From the NCBI GenBank assembly GCA_036005125.1, contig DASYQV010000032.1, positions 1-43,017 of the forward strand: a DNA stretch of 43,017 nucleotides, given 5' to 3'. Below are positions 24,099 through 33,246 of the stretch, one piece after another. Position numbers and translations under genes: made by a program. This stretch comes from DASYQV01 sp036005125. Lineage in GTDB: Bacteria > Acidobacteriota > Vicinamibacteria > Vicinamibacterales > UBA2999. A model generated the notes under the pieces. That model made no database searches. It had not been told where the DNA came from and was given only the letters and a program-made list of their open reading frames with translations. Numbering within the stretch: position 1 is the first letter of the stretch; each line of letters starts with the position of its first letter.

Positions 24099-25310
24099 TC
24101 AATTGTCACTCTTCCTCCTAACTCCTGACTCCTGACTCCTGACTGATCTGACCGCGTCGAGCAACCCCTCTACACGCGCCATCACCGTCGGCCAGCGGTA
24201 TTCGCGATCCACGTAGGCGTGCCCCTGACGTCCGAGCGCGGCAGCCTCGGCATCCCGTGTCAGCAGGAACGACAAACCTTCCGAGAAGCCCCACGCCGAA
24301 TGGTAGTGGAGGCCGCCATTCGCACGCCGCACCTGTCCTTCGAGCACACGACATTCGGCGTTGACCAGCGCCGGGACGCCGTGGTTCCACGCTTCGAGCA
24401 ATGCGATGCTGAGGCTCTCGTACGGCGATGGCACCACGAGCGCCCGGGCGTGCGCGAGCAGCGCCTCGCGCACGTCATCGGACACGAAGCCAAGCGCACG
24501 AATGCGGGGATGTGACGGGATCGAAATAGTGGCCGGGCCGGCAAGGACGAGTGTCGTGTCCACGCGGCTGTCGCGCAGATACTCCTGGAAGTACTCGAAG
24601 AGCGTGTGACACCCCTTATTGCGATCGATCCGGCCGAGATAGAGCACGTACACGTCCGGCACCCCGAGATCGGCGAGCGTGGAACGGTCGGCTGCGACAG
24701 TCGGCGGCTCGAGCCCGATGCCGACAACGGCCGAGGGTTGGAGCCGCCGGCCTGCTCGGGCCGAGACGAGCGCGTCCTCCTCCGGCGTGAGAAACAGGTA
24801 ACCCGCGGGACGCGCGAAATAACCGTCCAGCACGTCGAGATCGATCGCCGGGTCTTCTTCGGCTGTGGGCACGAGCACGGCGCGTTCAGCAACGATCGGC
24901 AGGCCGAAATACGTGGTGGAGTAGCGATAGGACCAGAAAAGCACCAGGTCGTATTCACACCCGCGCGCGCGGAGGTGCTCCAGCAACCCCGGGGCGTCGG
25001 GACCGTTCGCGCGGAACCACGCCTCCTCGCGGCCTGGAGCCGCGCGTCCTCCGAACACCTCGTCGCTCAGGTCGGCAAACAGCTTGAGACTCCGGGGACG
25101 TGCGACAGGAAAGCGCGTGACGCGCACGCCGTTGACGTCAGTGAGGCCGGATGGATAGGCATTGGCCCACGTCACGTAGTCGCGCGCGCATGTGGTGAGC
25201 ACGCTCACCTCGTGCGCGGCGGACAGACGTTCGGCAATCTGACGGCAGTGCGCTTCGGAGCCGCCGGCGATCTCGGCCCCGTAGCGATGGATGACGCACG
25301 CGAGCTTCAA
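24099..25310 (-). CDS. Glycosyltransferase family 4 (GT-B) protein
   Basis: 403 residues when started at TTG 25310 (MKLACVIHRYGAEIAGGSE), the usual GT4 N-terminus, with GAGAGG 4 bases ahead. The frame extends to ATG 25391 only through repeat words (KIRNQNQGSRIKNHE). The donor-site motif PSPYESLSIALLEAWNHG and VLYLGRIDRNKG are GT4 hallmarks; likely transfers a sugar from a nucleotide-sugar in envelope polysaccharide synthesis. Its last residues (VRSQESGVRRKSDN) are encoded by an ACTCCTG tandem, so the repeat has become coding. Confidence 0.88.
   Translation of the reverse strand: MKLACVIHRYGAEIAGGSEAHCRQIAERLSAAHEVSVLTTCARDYVTWANAYPSGLTDVNGVRVTRFPVARPRSLKLFADLSDEVFGGRAAPGREEAWFRANGPDAPGLLEHLRARGCEYDLVLFWSYRYSTTYFGLPIVAERAVLVPTAEEDPAIDLDVLDGYFARPAGYLFLTPEEDALVSARAGRRLQPSAVVGIGLEPPTVAADRSTLADLGVPDVYVLYLGRIDRNKGCHTLFEYFQEYLRDSRVDTTLVLAGPATISIPSHPRIRALGFVSDDVREALLAHARALVVPSPYESLSIALLEAWNHGVPALVNAECRVLEGQVRRANGGLHYHSAWGFSEGLSFLLTRDAEAAALGRQGHAYVDREYRWPTVMARVEGLLDAVRSVRSQESGVRRKSDN
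24115..24146. repeat. One-sided tandem of ACTCCTG words
   Basis: Three to four ACTCCTG units. On the minus strand they are the 3' end of the glycosyltransferase coding region. Confidence 0.65.
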
Positions 25311-25320
25311 CGGGCCTCTC

Positions 25321-25423
25321 AATTCATGATTCTTGATTCTCGATCCTTGATTCTGATTCCTGATTTTGCGATCCACGAACCACAAAATCATGAATCAAGA
25401 ATCAAGAATCATGAATCATGATT
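25321..25423. repeat. Word-palindrome, GATTCTT / AAGAATC type
   Basis: Arms 25321-25370 and 25381-25423 are complementary with a one-unit length difference. Lies between two minus-strand genes. The stop codon of the upstream gene (TGA at 25416-25418) is inside one arm, and the alternative ATG of the glycosyltransferase in the other. Confidence 0.8.
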
Positions 25424-25910
25424 GGCCTAGGGCGTCGGTGGAGCGGCGCGGCACGAGCCGAAGCAGCTCGCGCCGCAGCTCCGCGTTCTCGATGGCGAGC
25501 TCCTGCACGCAGGCAAACAGCACCTGGTTCACGCGCTGCTGGCGGACGAAGTTGTCGCGGCTGTACTCGAAGAGCCAGCGCATCACCGGCATGAGCACGC
25601 GCTGCTTGATGAAGATCAGCCCGGCGGCCGCGCCGGGACCGCGATGCGAGCTGTAGCGCATGGCCGTGTCGAGCCGCCACGTGGCGGGATCCCCCAGGAG
25701 CTCGGGCATCAGCAGCGCACGCGGGCTGGAGCGATCCACCGCCGCGCGGAGCAGACGTTCGACGTCGGCGAACAGGGCCGGGTCGGCCATCGAAGGTGAG
25801 CCGCCATGACGGATCAATTCATCGCGCAGGCGCTCGCGTACGCGCTCCTGCAGCTCCGCCATGACGGTGTCAACGTGCACTGTCGGCTCACCGGCGGACA
25901 CGGCCGTCAT
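25416..25910 (-). CDS. Hypothetical protein next to a glycosyltransferase
   Basis: 164 residues from MTAVSAGEPTVHVDT. Predominantly helical, with a central motif YSSHRGPGAAAGLIFIKQRV and C-terminal EYSRDNFVRQQRVNQVL then LAIENAELRREL. This S-H-R-G... plus R-Q-Q-x-x-x-N arrangement resembles the N-terminal region of proteins found with O-antigen methyltransferases and glycosyltransferases; I cannot name a family. ATG 25982 would start in REP sequence. The stop lies in the following palindrome. Confidence 0.65.
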   Translation of the reverse strand: MTAVSAGEPTVHVDTVMAELQERVRERLRDELIRHGGSPSMADPALFADVERLLRAAVDRSSPRALLMPELLGDPATWRLDTAMRYSSHRGPGAAAGLIFIKQRVLMPVMRWLFEYSRDNFVRQQRVNQVLFACVQELAIENAELRRELLRLVPRRSTDALGQS

Positions 25911-25952
25911 GTTACCGCAGGGCACTGCATCGCGTACGTACACGCAGACGTG

Positions 25953-26048
25953 CGTAGGCCGCATCTTTAGATGCGGCGCCACTGCCGGGTCTAAAGACCC
26001 GGCCTACGTACGCCTGTTGTACGCCTATAAAGATGCGGCCTACGTAGG
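25953..26048. repeat. REP/REPIN-like element with CGTAGGCC ends, plus a third half
   Basis: A left hairpin GCCGCATCTTTAGATGCGGC (25957-25976) and a right hairpin with GGGTCTAAAGACCC form an inverted pair bounded by CGTAGGCC (25953) and GGCCTACG (ending 26008). A further truncated half (AAAGATGCGGCCTACG) ends at 26045. Fills the gap upstream of the hypothetical gene at 25910. Confidence 0.85.
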
Positions 26049-26073
26049 AACGTCTGCAGCCCGGAGCCGGTTG

Positions 26074-26526
26074 TCAGGACCAAGGATCGCGGACGCCCGG
26101 CCGTATCTGCACGTTCGTGCTGGTCGTCGCGAGAATCTTGTCCTTGCGCTTGATGCGGAACATTACCCTGAAGTTGCCGGGCAGGCGGTAAATGTGCTCG
26201 GCGCTGAAGCGGCGCTTGATCGAGCTCTTGCCGGCCTCGTAGGGATTGCAGTCCGACGCGTTTTCGCTGCTGGTGCCGTCGCCCCATTCCCACTCGATCG
26301 TCGGGCAGTAGAACTCCTCGTAGTCGTCGGGTCCCCCTCGAATCTCGGCAACCGCACGAACGCGGGCGGGTGAAAACGCGATAGGCGGCGTCGCCTTGAG
26401 TGATAAACTGGGTTTCTTGCCCTCGTTCTCGCGGGCGGCGCCACGGGCCCTGACCGCGCCCCCGGTGAGGAGCGAGCAGGCGACCAACACGGCGACGATG
26501 CTGAGCGCGCGTCGTGGGTGCACCAT
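26074..26526 (-). CDS. Secreted PKD-like domain protein
   Basis: 150 residues, starting MVHPRRALSIVA with a signal peptide (to about residue 28). The mature part is a single Ig-like PKD fold: EWEWGDGTSSE (the W-G-D-G-T motif) and the later HIYRLPGNFRV matching the H-x-Y-x-x-x-G-x-Y/F-x-V strand. AGGGAA sits 7 bases before the ATG. PKD domains are extracellular binding modules; the ligand is unknown. It is the first of three minus-strand genes, though REP elements separate it from the next. Confidence 0.8.
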   Translation of the reverse strand: MVHPRRALSIVAVLVACSLLTGGAVRARGAARENEGKKPSLSLKATPPIAFSPARVRAVAEIRGGPDDYEEFYCPTIEWEWGDGTSSENASDCNPYEAGKSSIKRRFSAEHIYRLPGNFRVMFRIKRKDKILATTSTNVQIRPGVRDPWS

Positions 26527-26694
26527 GGTAGGTTCCCTGGGGAAGGTTTGTCCGCATTGTATAGCCCTCGTCAAGCGGGGGCGAACCTCGGGGACTCTGC
26601 CCTGAATCCCGATAGGTCATAAGGTCTGCACGGCTGAAGCCCGTAGTGGCTCGCGCTTTTTTTTGGCGCGCTCTGCGCGTCTGGGAACGTTGCA

Positions 26695-28224
26695 GTGCCC
26701 GAACTGATACAAACTGTTCACACCGTTCCGGCCGTCTCGATCGCGAGACGGCCGCCGTCCGAGAGCAGCGGTGAGCTGCTCGCGATTCCCGTCTTCGAGA
26801 AGGACGATTTCGCGTCGGTCGGCGGGCTGGACGCCGCAACGGGAGGCGAGGTTTCGCGAGCGTTCCAGAGTGGGGAATTCACCGGCAAACTGTACGACCT
26901 GTTTTTCACCCCCGCAGGCCGGGACAACTGGCGCCCCCGCCGCGTGGTGCTCATCGGCGCCGGTCCACGGACCGAGTTCTCCACCGAGCGACTTCGCCGT
27001 ATTGCGACGACGGCCGGCCTGGCCGCGCGCCAGCGGCGCGTGTCTCGCCTTTCGGTGCTCCACCGCCAGGACTCGGGTCTGGAGGGGGCTCGTGCCGCGC
27101 AGGCCATGACCGAAGGCATCCTCCTCGCCAATTTCGACGGGGCGATGTACAAGACCGACGACCAGCCGCGCACCTGGCTGGAATCGGCGGAGCTCGTCTT
27201 CGCGTCGGGCGCCGCCGACCTCGAACGCGCGGCCGAGCGGGGGCGCATCCTGGGCGAGTGCAGCAACCTCGCGCGTGAGCTGGCCAACGAGCCCGGCAAC
27301 GCGTTGACGCCCCGTGTATTCGCGGATCGCGCGGCGGCGCTCGCGCGCGAGGCCGGCCTCGCCGTGGAGATTCTCGACGAGCGTCGGATTGCCGAGCTCG
27401 GCATGGGCCTCCTGCTCGGCGTCGCGAAGGGCAGTCACGAGCCGCCGCGGGTGATCGTCATCAGGCATGAACCGAAGGGCGCGCCCGCGTCGCCCGTCCT
27501 CGGACTCATTGGTAAGGGAATTACGTTCGACACCGGCGGCATCTCGATCAAGCCGGCCGAGAACATGGACCGCATGAAGGACGACATGGCGGGCGGGGCC
27601 GCCGTGCTCGGAGCGACGATTGCCGCCGCCCGGCTGGGCGCCCGCGTCCGGATCGTCAGCGTGATCCCGGCCACCGAGAACATGCCCGGCGGGCATGCGA
27701 TCAAGCCGGGCGACATCCTGCGGAGTGCCAGCGGAAAGACCGTGGAGGTGTTGAACACCGACGCCGAGGGTCGCCTGATTCTGGGCGACGGTCTGTGGTA
27801 CGCGCGCCAGCTTGGCGCCACGCACCTCGTCGACGTGGCCACCCTCACCGGCGCGTGCGTCGTGGCGCTTGGAAAATCGACAAGTGGCCTCTTCGGCCGA
27901 CCCGTGTCATGGGTGGAGGCCGTACGGCGTGCCGCCGACCGGGCCGGCGACCGATCGTGGCCGATGCCGATTTTCGAGGACTACAAAGAGCAGTTGAAGA
28001 GCGAGATCGCCGACTTCACGAACACCGGCGGCCGTCCGGCTGGCGCGATCACGGCCGCGCTCTTCATCAAGGAGTTCACCGGTGAGCTGCCATGGGCTCA
28101 CCTCGACATCGCAGGGACCGCGTGGGCGGACGACGCCAAGCCGTTTCAGCAGAAGGGCGCGACGGGCGTGGCCGTCCGCACGCTCGCCGAACTGGCGCTC
28201 GACGCCGAATCATTCAATTTGTGA
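26695..28224 (+). CDS. pepA: Leucyl aminopeptidase (M17 family)
   Basis: 509 residues from GTG. The C-terminal catalytic domain has both M17 signatures: GKGITFDTGGISIKP (metal-binding Lys and Asp) and NTDAEGRLIL (Asp and Glu), with MKDDMAGGAAV between. Hexameric two-metal enzyme that removes N-terminal residues in the cytoplasm; some PepA proteins also bind DNA, not testable here. The TGA stop is part of a GTGATTTGCGATTT tandem (28222-28250) leading into the next small gene. Confidence 0.95.
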   Translation: MPELIQTVHTVPAVSIARRPPSESSGELLAIPVFEKDDFASVGGLDAATGGEVSRAFQSGEFTGKLYDLFFTPAGRDNWRPRRVVLIGAGPRTEFSTERLRRIATTAGLAARQRRVSRLSVLHRQDSGLEGARAAQAMTEGILLANFDGAMYKTDDQPRTWLESAELVFASGAADLERAAERGRILGECSNLARELANEPGNALTPRVFADRAAALAREAGLAVEILDERRIAELGMGLLLGVAKGSHEPPRVIVIRHEPKGAPASPVLGLIGKGITFDTGGISIKPAENMDRMKDDMAGGAAVLGATIAAARLGARVRIVSVIPATENMPGGHAIKPGDILRSASGKTVEVLNTDAEGRLILGDGLWYARQLGATHLVDVATLTGACVVALGKSTSGLFGRPVSWVEAVRRAADRAGDRSWPMPIFEDYKEQLKSEIADFTNTGGRPAGAITAALFIKEFTGELPWAHLDIAGTAWADDAKPFQQKGATGVAVRTLAELALDAESFNL

Positions 28225-28250
28225 TTTGCGATTTGCGATTTGTGATTTTC
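28222..28250. repeat. One-sided tandem of GATTTGC/GATTTGT words
   Basis: TGATTTGCGATTTGCGATTT continues as GTGATTTTC. It contains the pepA stop and the start of the next small gene. Confidence 0.6.
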
Positions 28251-28478
28251 CAGCAGCCGCCGCAGCCGATCGTCGTCGACGTCATCAAGCAGCCGCCAAT
28301 CACACCTGAGATTGGCATGGCCGACGTCGTTCTGGCCGCCGTCGGCCTGACCGGCGTGATTATGCTCGCCGCCGCGCTGGCCGGCCTCATCGTCGGAGGC
28401 ATTTTCATCTGGAGGCACAAGCGGCGCGATCTGATTGCTCCGCCCACCGACCCGGGGCATGCTCGCCTGAGGGGGTAG
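28242..28478 (+). CDS. Small single-span membrane protein
   Basis: 78 residues from GTG 28242: a Pro/Gln-rich start (VIFQQPPQPIVVDVIKQPP) then one hydrophobic helix (DVVLAAVGLTGVIMLAAALA, extended to IVGGIFIW) and a basic RHKRRD stop-transfer tail. ATG 28317 is an alternative, but the proline-rich part is in the same frame and looks genuine. Follows pepA by 17 bases. Function unknown. Confidence 0.6.
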   Translation: MIFQQPPQPIVVDVIKQPPITPEIGMADVVLAAVGLTGVIMLAAALAGLIVGGIFIWRHKRRDLIAPPTDPGHARLRG

Positions 28479-28591
28479 CTCGCGCAATTCGGGCCGGCTC
28501 GCCGCTCGGGGCTTGTTCTGTTTGGGGCCAGAAGACTGAAACGGCGGTGAATCGTGACGCGCGCGATCTCGCGAGGCTCCGGTGACTAGCG

Positions 28592-28918
28592 TTGAGCGGT
28601 GACGTTGACGCGAACGAAGACCTAGTCACATTCACCAGGGCGATCTCTGCCGCGTCGGCGGCACGCAGCAACAAGACTGTGGTCCTCACAGAAGGGGTGA
28701 CAGACAGTCGCATTCTAGCGGTGTCATTGACGCTACTGCACCCTCACCCTGCGGACTACTATAGCTTCATGGATTTCGAAGCTGCCCGCGTTGGAGGCGG
28801 AGCGGGGAATCCGGCGAACCTGGTGAAGGCGTTCGCTGGAATCGTAAATCGACGACCTCGCGGCGCAGTGACGGTCGGCACGTCCTTGGTTAGTCGGTGT
28901 CCTTTTAGGATCTCATAG
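28592..28918 (+). pseudogene. Fragment of a Toprim-domain (HEPN/Toprim-type) protein
   Basis: The frame encodes KTVVLTEGVTDSRILAVSL, then YYSFMDFEAARVGGGAGNP and ANLVKAFAGIVNRR, the opening half of a Toprim fold (E-G-x-x-D, then M-D-F). The following acidic D-x-D motif is missing: after about 28858 the frame reads unrelated sequence and stops at 28918. No good start or Shine-Dalgarno. Base composition is visibly less GC-rich than neighbours. Intact relatives, as I recall, occur as HEPN/Toprim-associated proteins linked to defence islands; that assignment is by pattern only. Confidence 0.55.
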
Positions 28919-29160
28919 CCGCAGACACCGAGTGACCAGAAGAATGCTCGATGAAGCACGACCGTGAAAAAATAAATCGCGTGCCTCGCACGAACTCCAC
29001 CAACACGTTTCGCCTTAAACGAAGTGAAGTGATCAACAGTCACGCCGACATCGCTCTTGATCCTCGTTTCTATCTCGACAAGATTCTCAAGCGTTTGGTC
29101 GCCGTATCGGTTCAGCGGAAGAAATGTGGTTCGATTGGGACTCGGGGCCAGTTTGAAGAT
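28900..29160 (-). pseudogene. Open but headless coding fragment, unidentified
   Basis: Directly behind the amidase stop, another minus-strand frame reads coherently (FKLAPSPNRTTFLPLNRYGD, then LENLVEIETRIKSDVGVTVD) into FFTVVLHRAFFWSLGVCGYE. It has no start codon of its own and then runs antisense over the Toprim fragment to a stop at 28759. Codon use is AT-richer than neighbours. Probably a decayed gene tail; family not recognised. Confidence 0.35.
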
Positions 29161-29162
29161 AT

Positions 29163-30785
29163 CTATCGCACGGCCACAGCCTGCCCTTTGAGCGATTTCT
29201 GATACCTCACGACCCCGTTGAACAACGCCTCGGCGATCTGCTGCCGATAGGAACCCGTGCGCAGCCGGCTTGCCTCCGGGCGGTTGGTGACGAACGAGAT
29301 TTCGGCGAGGATGCTCGGCATGGTCGCGCCGATGAGCACCATGAACGGCGCCTGCTTCACGCCCAGGCTCCTCACCTCCTTGTTCGCGCGCCGCAGCCGC
29401 TCGTACATCGACATCTGCACCATCGACGCGAAATCGCGCGACTCGTTGATCTTGTTGTTCAACGCGATCGTCTTGACGATGTCCGGCAGGTTGCTCATGG
29501 TTCTCGACGAGCCGGCGTTCTCCCGCGCTGCAAGGGCTTCGGCCTGCCGGTTGAGCGCGAAGTTCAGGAAGTAGGTTTCGATGCCCCGCGCGTCCGAATT
29601 CCGGCTCGCATTGGCGTGGATCGACAGGAACAGGTCCGCCCCCACGCGGTTGGCAATCGCGGTGCGTTCCTCGAGCGGCACGTAGACGTTTTCGCGACGG
29701 GTCATCACCACTTCCACGCCAGGTTGCTTCAACAGCAGCGCCTCGAGGCGAAGCGCGACATCGAGGACCAGGTCGGCCTCTGTCAATCGCGTCACGCGCG
29801 CCCCGGGATCGTGACCTCCGTGCCCGGCGTCCACGACGACCCGCGAAATGCCGAGGCCGAGCTGGCGCGAGAGCGAGAATCCACCCTTGACGTTCGCGGC
29901 CGGCAGCCTGGGACTCACCGGCGGCGCTGGTGCGGGCGACGAGGACGCCCCGGGACCGTTCGACGTCGCACTGGGTACCTGTAGCCGCGGGTCTAAACAC
30001 GCGCGCCTGGGTGTGTCGTCCGGCCCGGGGAACTCTGCCACGCGTTCTAAGTCGATCACCAGACGATACGGGTCGTACAGCGGATAGACGCTGTGGCGGC
30101 CGATGCCTTCGAGATCGATCACGACGCGCGTGCTCGTGCCCTCGGAACGGCCCACGCGAATCTGCCGTACGACATCGTCGCTGAAAGCCAGCACCCGATC
30201 CTTCAGGCTCTCGACCGGCCGCGTGTTCTGCAGGTCCACGAGGACGCGCGCCGGCTGATCCAGTCGCTCTTCGCGATACAGCGGTTCGCGGTCGAGCGCC
30301 AGCGTGACGCGCAGGACGTCGCGCAGGATCTCACGTCGAATGGCCTCGAGCCGCACCGCAGTCGAGGCGGCCGCCTCGAGACGATTCTTGTGCGAACCGA
30401 TTTGCCTGACGAGCGAGCTCGTGGGGAAGCGGGACGCGAGCGCCTCGAAAAGGCGCAACGCCCTCTGGCGGTCTGCATCCTCCCCGAACTGCCAGAATGC
30501 ATCCGCCGACAGCGTCGCCCCCTGCCACAACGCGTTGTCGCTGTAGCCGCTCCGCGGATAACGGCGAGACAACGTTTCGTACGTGCTGACGAGGCCGCGG
30601 ATGCGCGCCAGGAGGGGCTCGGACGTCGCGCCGGCCGGCAGGCCGTCGAGATCGCGACGGAGGGCCTTCTCGCGCTCGCGCGTCTGCTCGTACGATGCGC
30701 GCGGACCCTGCGGCTCGGCCGGCATGACGGGCCAGGCCACGCCGATCAACACAACCAGCGCCGCGCCACTACCGGAGATGCGCAT
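29163..30785 (-). CDS. N-acetylmuramoyl-L-alanine amidase (AMIN plus Amidase_3)
   Basis: 540 residues. Signal peptide about 1-23. A helical TPR-like region (about 30-150) is followed by an AMIN domain (about 160-255: RVLVDLQNTRPVESL, STRVVIDLEGIGRH), a Pro/Ser linker, and the zinc amidase domain (about 315-525) with VVVDAGHGGHDPGA, the catalytic-zinc His/Glu positions, SIHANA and ILAEISFVTN. Splits the peptide from muramic acid in the periplasm for daughter-cell separation. Start overlaps the ftsK 3' end by 17 bases, tying it to division. Resembles AmiC-type enzymes. Confidence 0.93.
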   Translation of the reverse strand: MRISGSGAALVVLIGVAWPVMPAEPQGPRASYEQTREREKALRRDLDGLPAGATSEPLLARIRGLVSTYETLSRRYPRSGYSDNALWQGATLSADAFWQFGEDADRQRALRLFEALASRFPTSSLVRQIGSHKNRLEAAASTAVRLEAIRREILRDVLRVTLALDREPLYREERLDQPARVLVDLQNTRPVESLKDRVLAFSDDVVRQIRVGRSEGTSTRVVIDLEGIGRHSVYPLYDPYRLVIDLERVAEFPGPDDTPRRACLDPRLQVPSATSNGPGASSSPAPAPPVSPRLPAANVKGGFSLSRQLGLGISRVVVDAGHGGHDPGARVTRLTEADLVLDVALRLEALLLKQPGVEVVMTRRENVYVPLEERTAIANRVGADLFLSIHANASRNSDARGIETYFLNFALNRQAEALAARENAGSSRTMSNLPDIVKTIALNNKINESRDFASMVQMSMYERLRRANKEVRSLGVKQAPFMVLIGATMPSILAEISFVTNRPEASRLRTGSYRQQIAEALFNGVVRYQKSLKGQAVAVR

Positions 30786-33096
30786 CGACCTCCTCGAAAT
30801 ACTCCGGCCCTACGAGCACCTCGCGCGGCTTCCCGCCCGCGCCCGACGAGACCAGGCCCTCGGCTTCCATCATGTCCACGAGCCGGGCCGCACGGCTGAA
30901 TCCGATCCGCAGCTTGCGCTGCAGGTACGAGATCGACACCTGGCCGCTCGCGACGACGGTCCGGGCCGCTTCGTCGTAGAGCTCGTCCTTCTCGAACTCC
31001 TGGCTCGCTGTGCCGGTCTTGTCATCTTCTGCCGTGATCGACTCGTCGAATACCGGTTTGCCCTGCTTGCGCAGGAAGCTGGCGACCCGTGCGGTCTCCT
31101 GCTCGGAGATGTAGGGACCGTGGAGCCTGATGCAGCGCGAAGACGCGGGTGGAAGAAACAGCATGTCTCCCTTGCCGAGCAGTTGCTCGGCGCCGTTCCC
31201 GTCGAGGATGGTGCGGGAGTCGATCTTCGACGACACGCGAAACGAGATGCGCGACGGCATGTTGGCCTTGATGAGCCCGGTGATGACGTCGACCGACGGC
31301 CGCTGCGTGGCGAGAATCAGATGAATGCCGACGGCGCGCGCCATCTGCGCGAGCCGCGCGATCGATTCCTCGACCTCATTGCTGGCGACCATCATCAGGT
31401 CCGCCAGCTCGTCGATGACGACCACGATGAACGGCAGCGGCTTCGGTCCGTCCGGCTCCCGGGCGATGTCCGGGTCCTCGAGCAGATTCCGTACGTTCCT
31501 GTTGTACTGCTCGATGTTCCGGACGCCCTCGGCGGCGAGGGTCTTGTATCGCTCTTCCATCTCGTGCACGGCCCATTTCAGCGCGTTCGCTGCCTTCTTC
31601 GCGTCGACGACGACCGGGGTGAGCAGGTGCGGGATGTCTTCGTACATGCCGAGCTCGAGCCGTTTCGGGTCGATCATGATCATCCGCACGTCGTCGGGGG
31701 TGGAGCGGTAGAGCACGCTCGTCAGCATGGCGTTCAGGCCAACCGACTTGCCCGCGCCGGTGGAGCCGGCAATCAGCAGGTGCGGCATCGTTGCCAGATC
31801 GGTGACGTAGGCCTCGCCATGAATCGTCTTGCCGAGCGCGAGCGTGAGCTTCGATGGCGATCGCTGGTAGGCATCGGACTCGAGCAGCTCGCGCAGCGAG
31901 ATCGCCTCCCGATTGCGGTTCGGAATCTGGATGCCTACGGTGGACTTGCCGGGAATGCGATCGATCAGCACGGACTCGGCCTGCATGGCAAGGCAGAGAT
32001 CGTCGGCGAGCCCCGTGATCTTGCTGTATTTCACGCCGGCGTCCGGCTTGAACTCGAACGTGGTGACGACGGGTCCCGGATGGATCTGCGCCACCTGACC
32101 TTCCACGGCGAACTCGCGGCATTTCTCCTCGAGCTGCCGCGCGGCTTCCATGAGCTCGCGTTCGTCGATCTTGTGCTCGGCCTTCGGCGCGTCGAGCAGC
32201 GTCGGTGGCGGCAGGGTGTACGAGCCGTGCCTGCGTGCCGACGGCGCCTTGACGGGCTCAGGTTCGGCCAGCGGCAGCTCAGTCGTCTCCGGCTTCCGTC
32301 GCGCCACGACCGGCGGAGCGGGTCGGCCCGACAATGCCGCGGGCGTCTGATCCGCGGCACGCGAGGACCGCTGGGATCGCGGCGCATTCGTTGATTCGTC
32401 CGCATCCGGGCCCCTTGACGTCGTCGAGGCGGTGTCAGCGGCCTTCCTGGTGTGCTTCGCGATCACCTCGCGCCGCTGTTTCCTGCGCCGGCGATCCTCG
32501 AGCCAGCCGCGAAGACTTCCGATCCCCCGCGCCGAGAGGCTGCGCGATCCCGCGGTGGCGCTCGCGAACATGCGCCCGAATGAGAACTGCGTCGAGAGGA
32601 TGACCGACATCACCATGAGCGTCAGGATGACGATGACCGAGCCAGCCCGGTTCAAGTACTCGGTCAGCCAGGCGCCAAGCCAGGTTCCGATCCAGCCGCC
32701 GGCACGGTATGTCTTGCCCCCCACGTCCGTGCTGCCGAAGGCCAGGCTGAGAAACGCGCTCGTGCAGCCGAACAGGAGCGCGACGCCGACAAGCTTCGTA
32801 TACGCCGCGTCGAGCAGCTGGCACCAGAAGTAGTGCCAGCCCATCACCGCAATCACGGCTGGAATCAGATAGGCGCCATAGCCGACCAGTTGGAAGGACA
32901 GCTCCGACAGAAACGCGCCGACGCGGCCGATGAAGTTCGCGGGGGGATGGGTCGTCTGCGTCGTGAAGAACCAGACCGGATCGGTCGGCTCGTAGGTGAC
33001 GAGCGCGATGAGCCACGTCACCGCCAGCGCGAAGAGCGCGACGCCGAGGAACTCGCTGATCCGCCGTGACAATTTCGATTCCACCTGTAGGGGCAT
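30769..33096 (-). CDS. ftsK: DNA translocase FtsK/SpoIIIE
   Basis: 775 residues. Four membrane helices lie in about 15-180 (LGVALFALAVTWLIALVTY; LVGYGAYLIPAVIAVMGW; LVGVALLFGCTSAFLSLAF; GSVIVILTLMVMSVILS). A Pro/Ala/Arg linker follows, then the motor: Walker A IAGSTGAGKSVGLN, Walker B IVVVIDELADLMM, ATQRPSVDVITGLIKAN. The last about 65 residues are the winged-helix gamma domain (SISYLQRKLRIGFSRAARLVDMME) that reads KOPS-like sites. Clears and resolves chromosomes at the septum. Coupled to the downstream amidase. Confidence 0.97.
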   Translation of the reverse strand: MPLQVESKLSRRISEFLGVALFALAVTWLIALVTYEPTDPVWFFTTQTTHPPANFIGRVGAFLSELSFQLVGYGAYLIPAVIAVMGWHYFWCQLLDAAYTKLVGVALLFGCTSAFLSLAFGSTDVGGKTYRAGGWIGTWLGAWLTEYLNRAGSVIVILTLMVMSVILSTQFSFGRMFASATAGSRSLSARGIGSLRGWLEDRRRRKQRREVIAKHTRKAADTASTTSRGPDADESTNAPRSQRSSRAADQTPAALSGRPAPPVVARRKPETTELPLAEPEPVKAPSARRHGSYTLPPPTLLDAPKAEHKIDERELMEAARQLEEKCREFAVEGQVAQIHPGPVVTTFEFKPDAGVKYSKITGLADDLCLAMQAESVLIDRIPGKSTVGIQIPNRNREAISLRELLESDAYQRSPSKLTLALGKTIHGEAYVTDLATMPHLLIAGSTGAGKSVGLNAMLTSVLYRSTPDDVRMIMIDPKRLELGMYEDIPHLLTPVVVDAKKAANALKWAVHEMEERYKTLAAEGVRNIEQYNRNVRNLLEDPDIAREPDGPKPLPFIVVVIDELADLMMVASNEVEESIARLAQMARAVGIHLILATQRPSVDVITGLIKANMPSRISFRVSSKIDSRTILDGNGAEQLLGKGDMLFLPPASSRCIRLHGPYISEQETARVASFLRKQGKPVFDESITAEDDKTGTASQEFEKDELYDEAARTVVASGQVSISYLQRKLRIGFSRAARLVDMMEAEGLVSSGAGGKPREVLVGPEYFEEVDAHLR

Positions 33097-33160
33097 GCAC
33101 CACCAAAACAGTGGCGGGCGCTCCGATGCCGCACCCGCGGAAACCGCACCTTCGAGCGAT

Positions 33161-33232
33161 CCGGAGGCCTGAAGGCCTCCGGCTACCGGTAACCAATACG
33201 CGCCAGGTCCCGGGAGGTCTTCAGGCCTCCCG
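33161..33232. repeat. Pair of GGAGGCCT palindromes
   Basis: CCGGAGGCCTGAAGGCCTCC plus GG (33161-33182) and CGGGAGGTCTTCAGGCCTCC plus CG (33211-33232) are each self-complementary. They share the GGAGGCCT half-site and sit between rnj and ftsK, forming a REPIN-like doublet. Confidence 0.7.
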
Positions 33233-33246
33233 TTGACAGTTCTCGG

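Noticed and set aside
30583..32394. 603-codon plus-strand frame over amidase and ftsK
   Set aside because: Antisense to two well-defined genes with full motifs; Arg/Asp/His-rich shadow.
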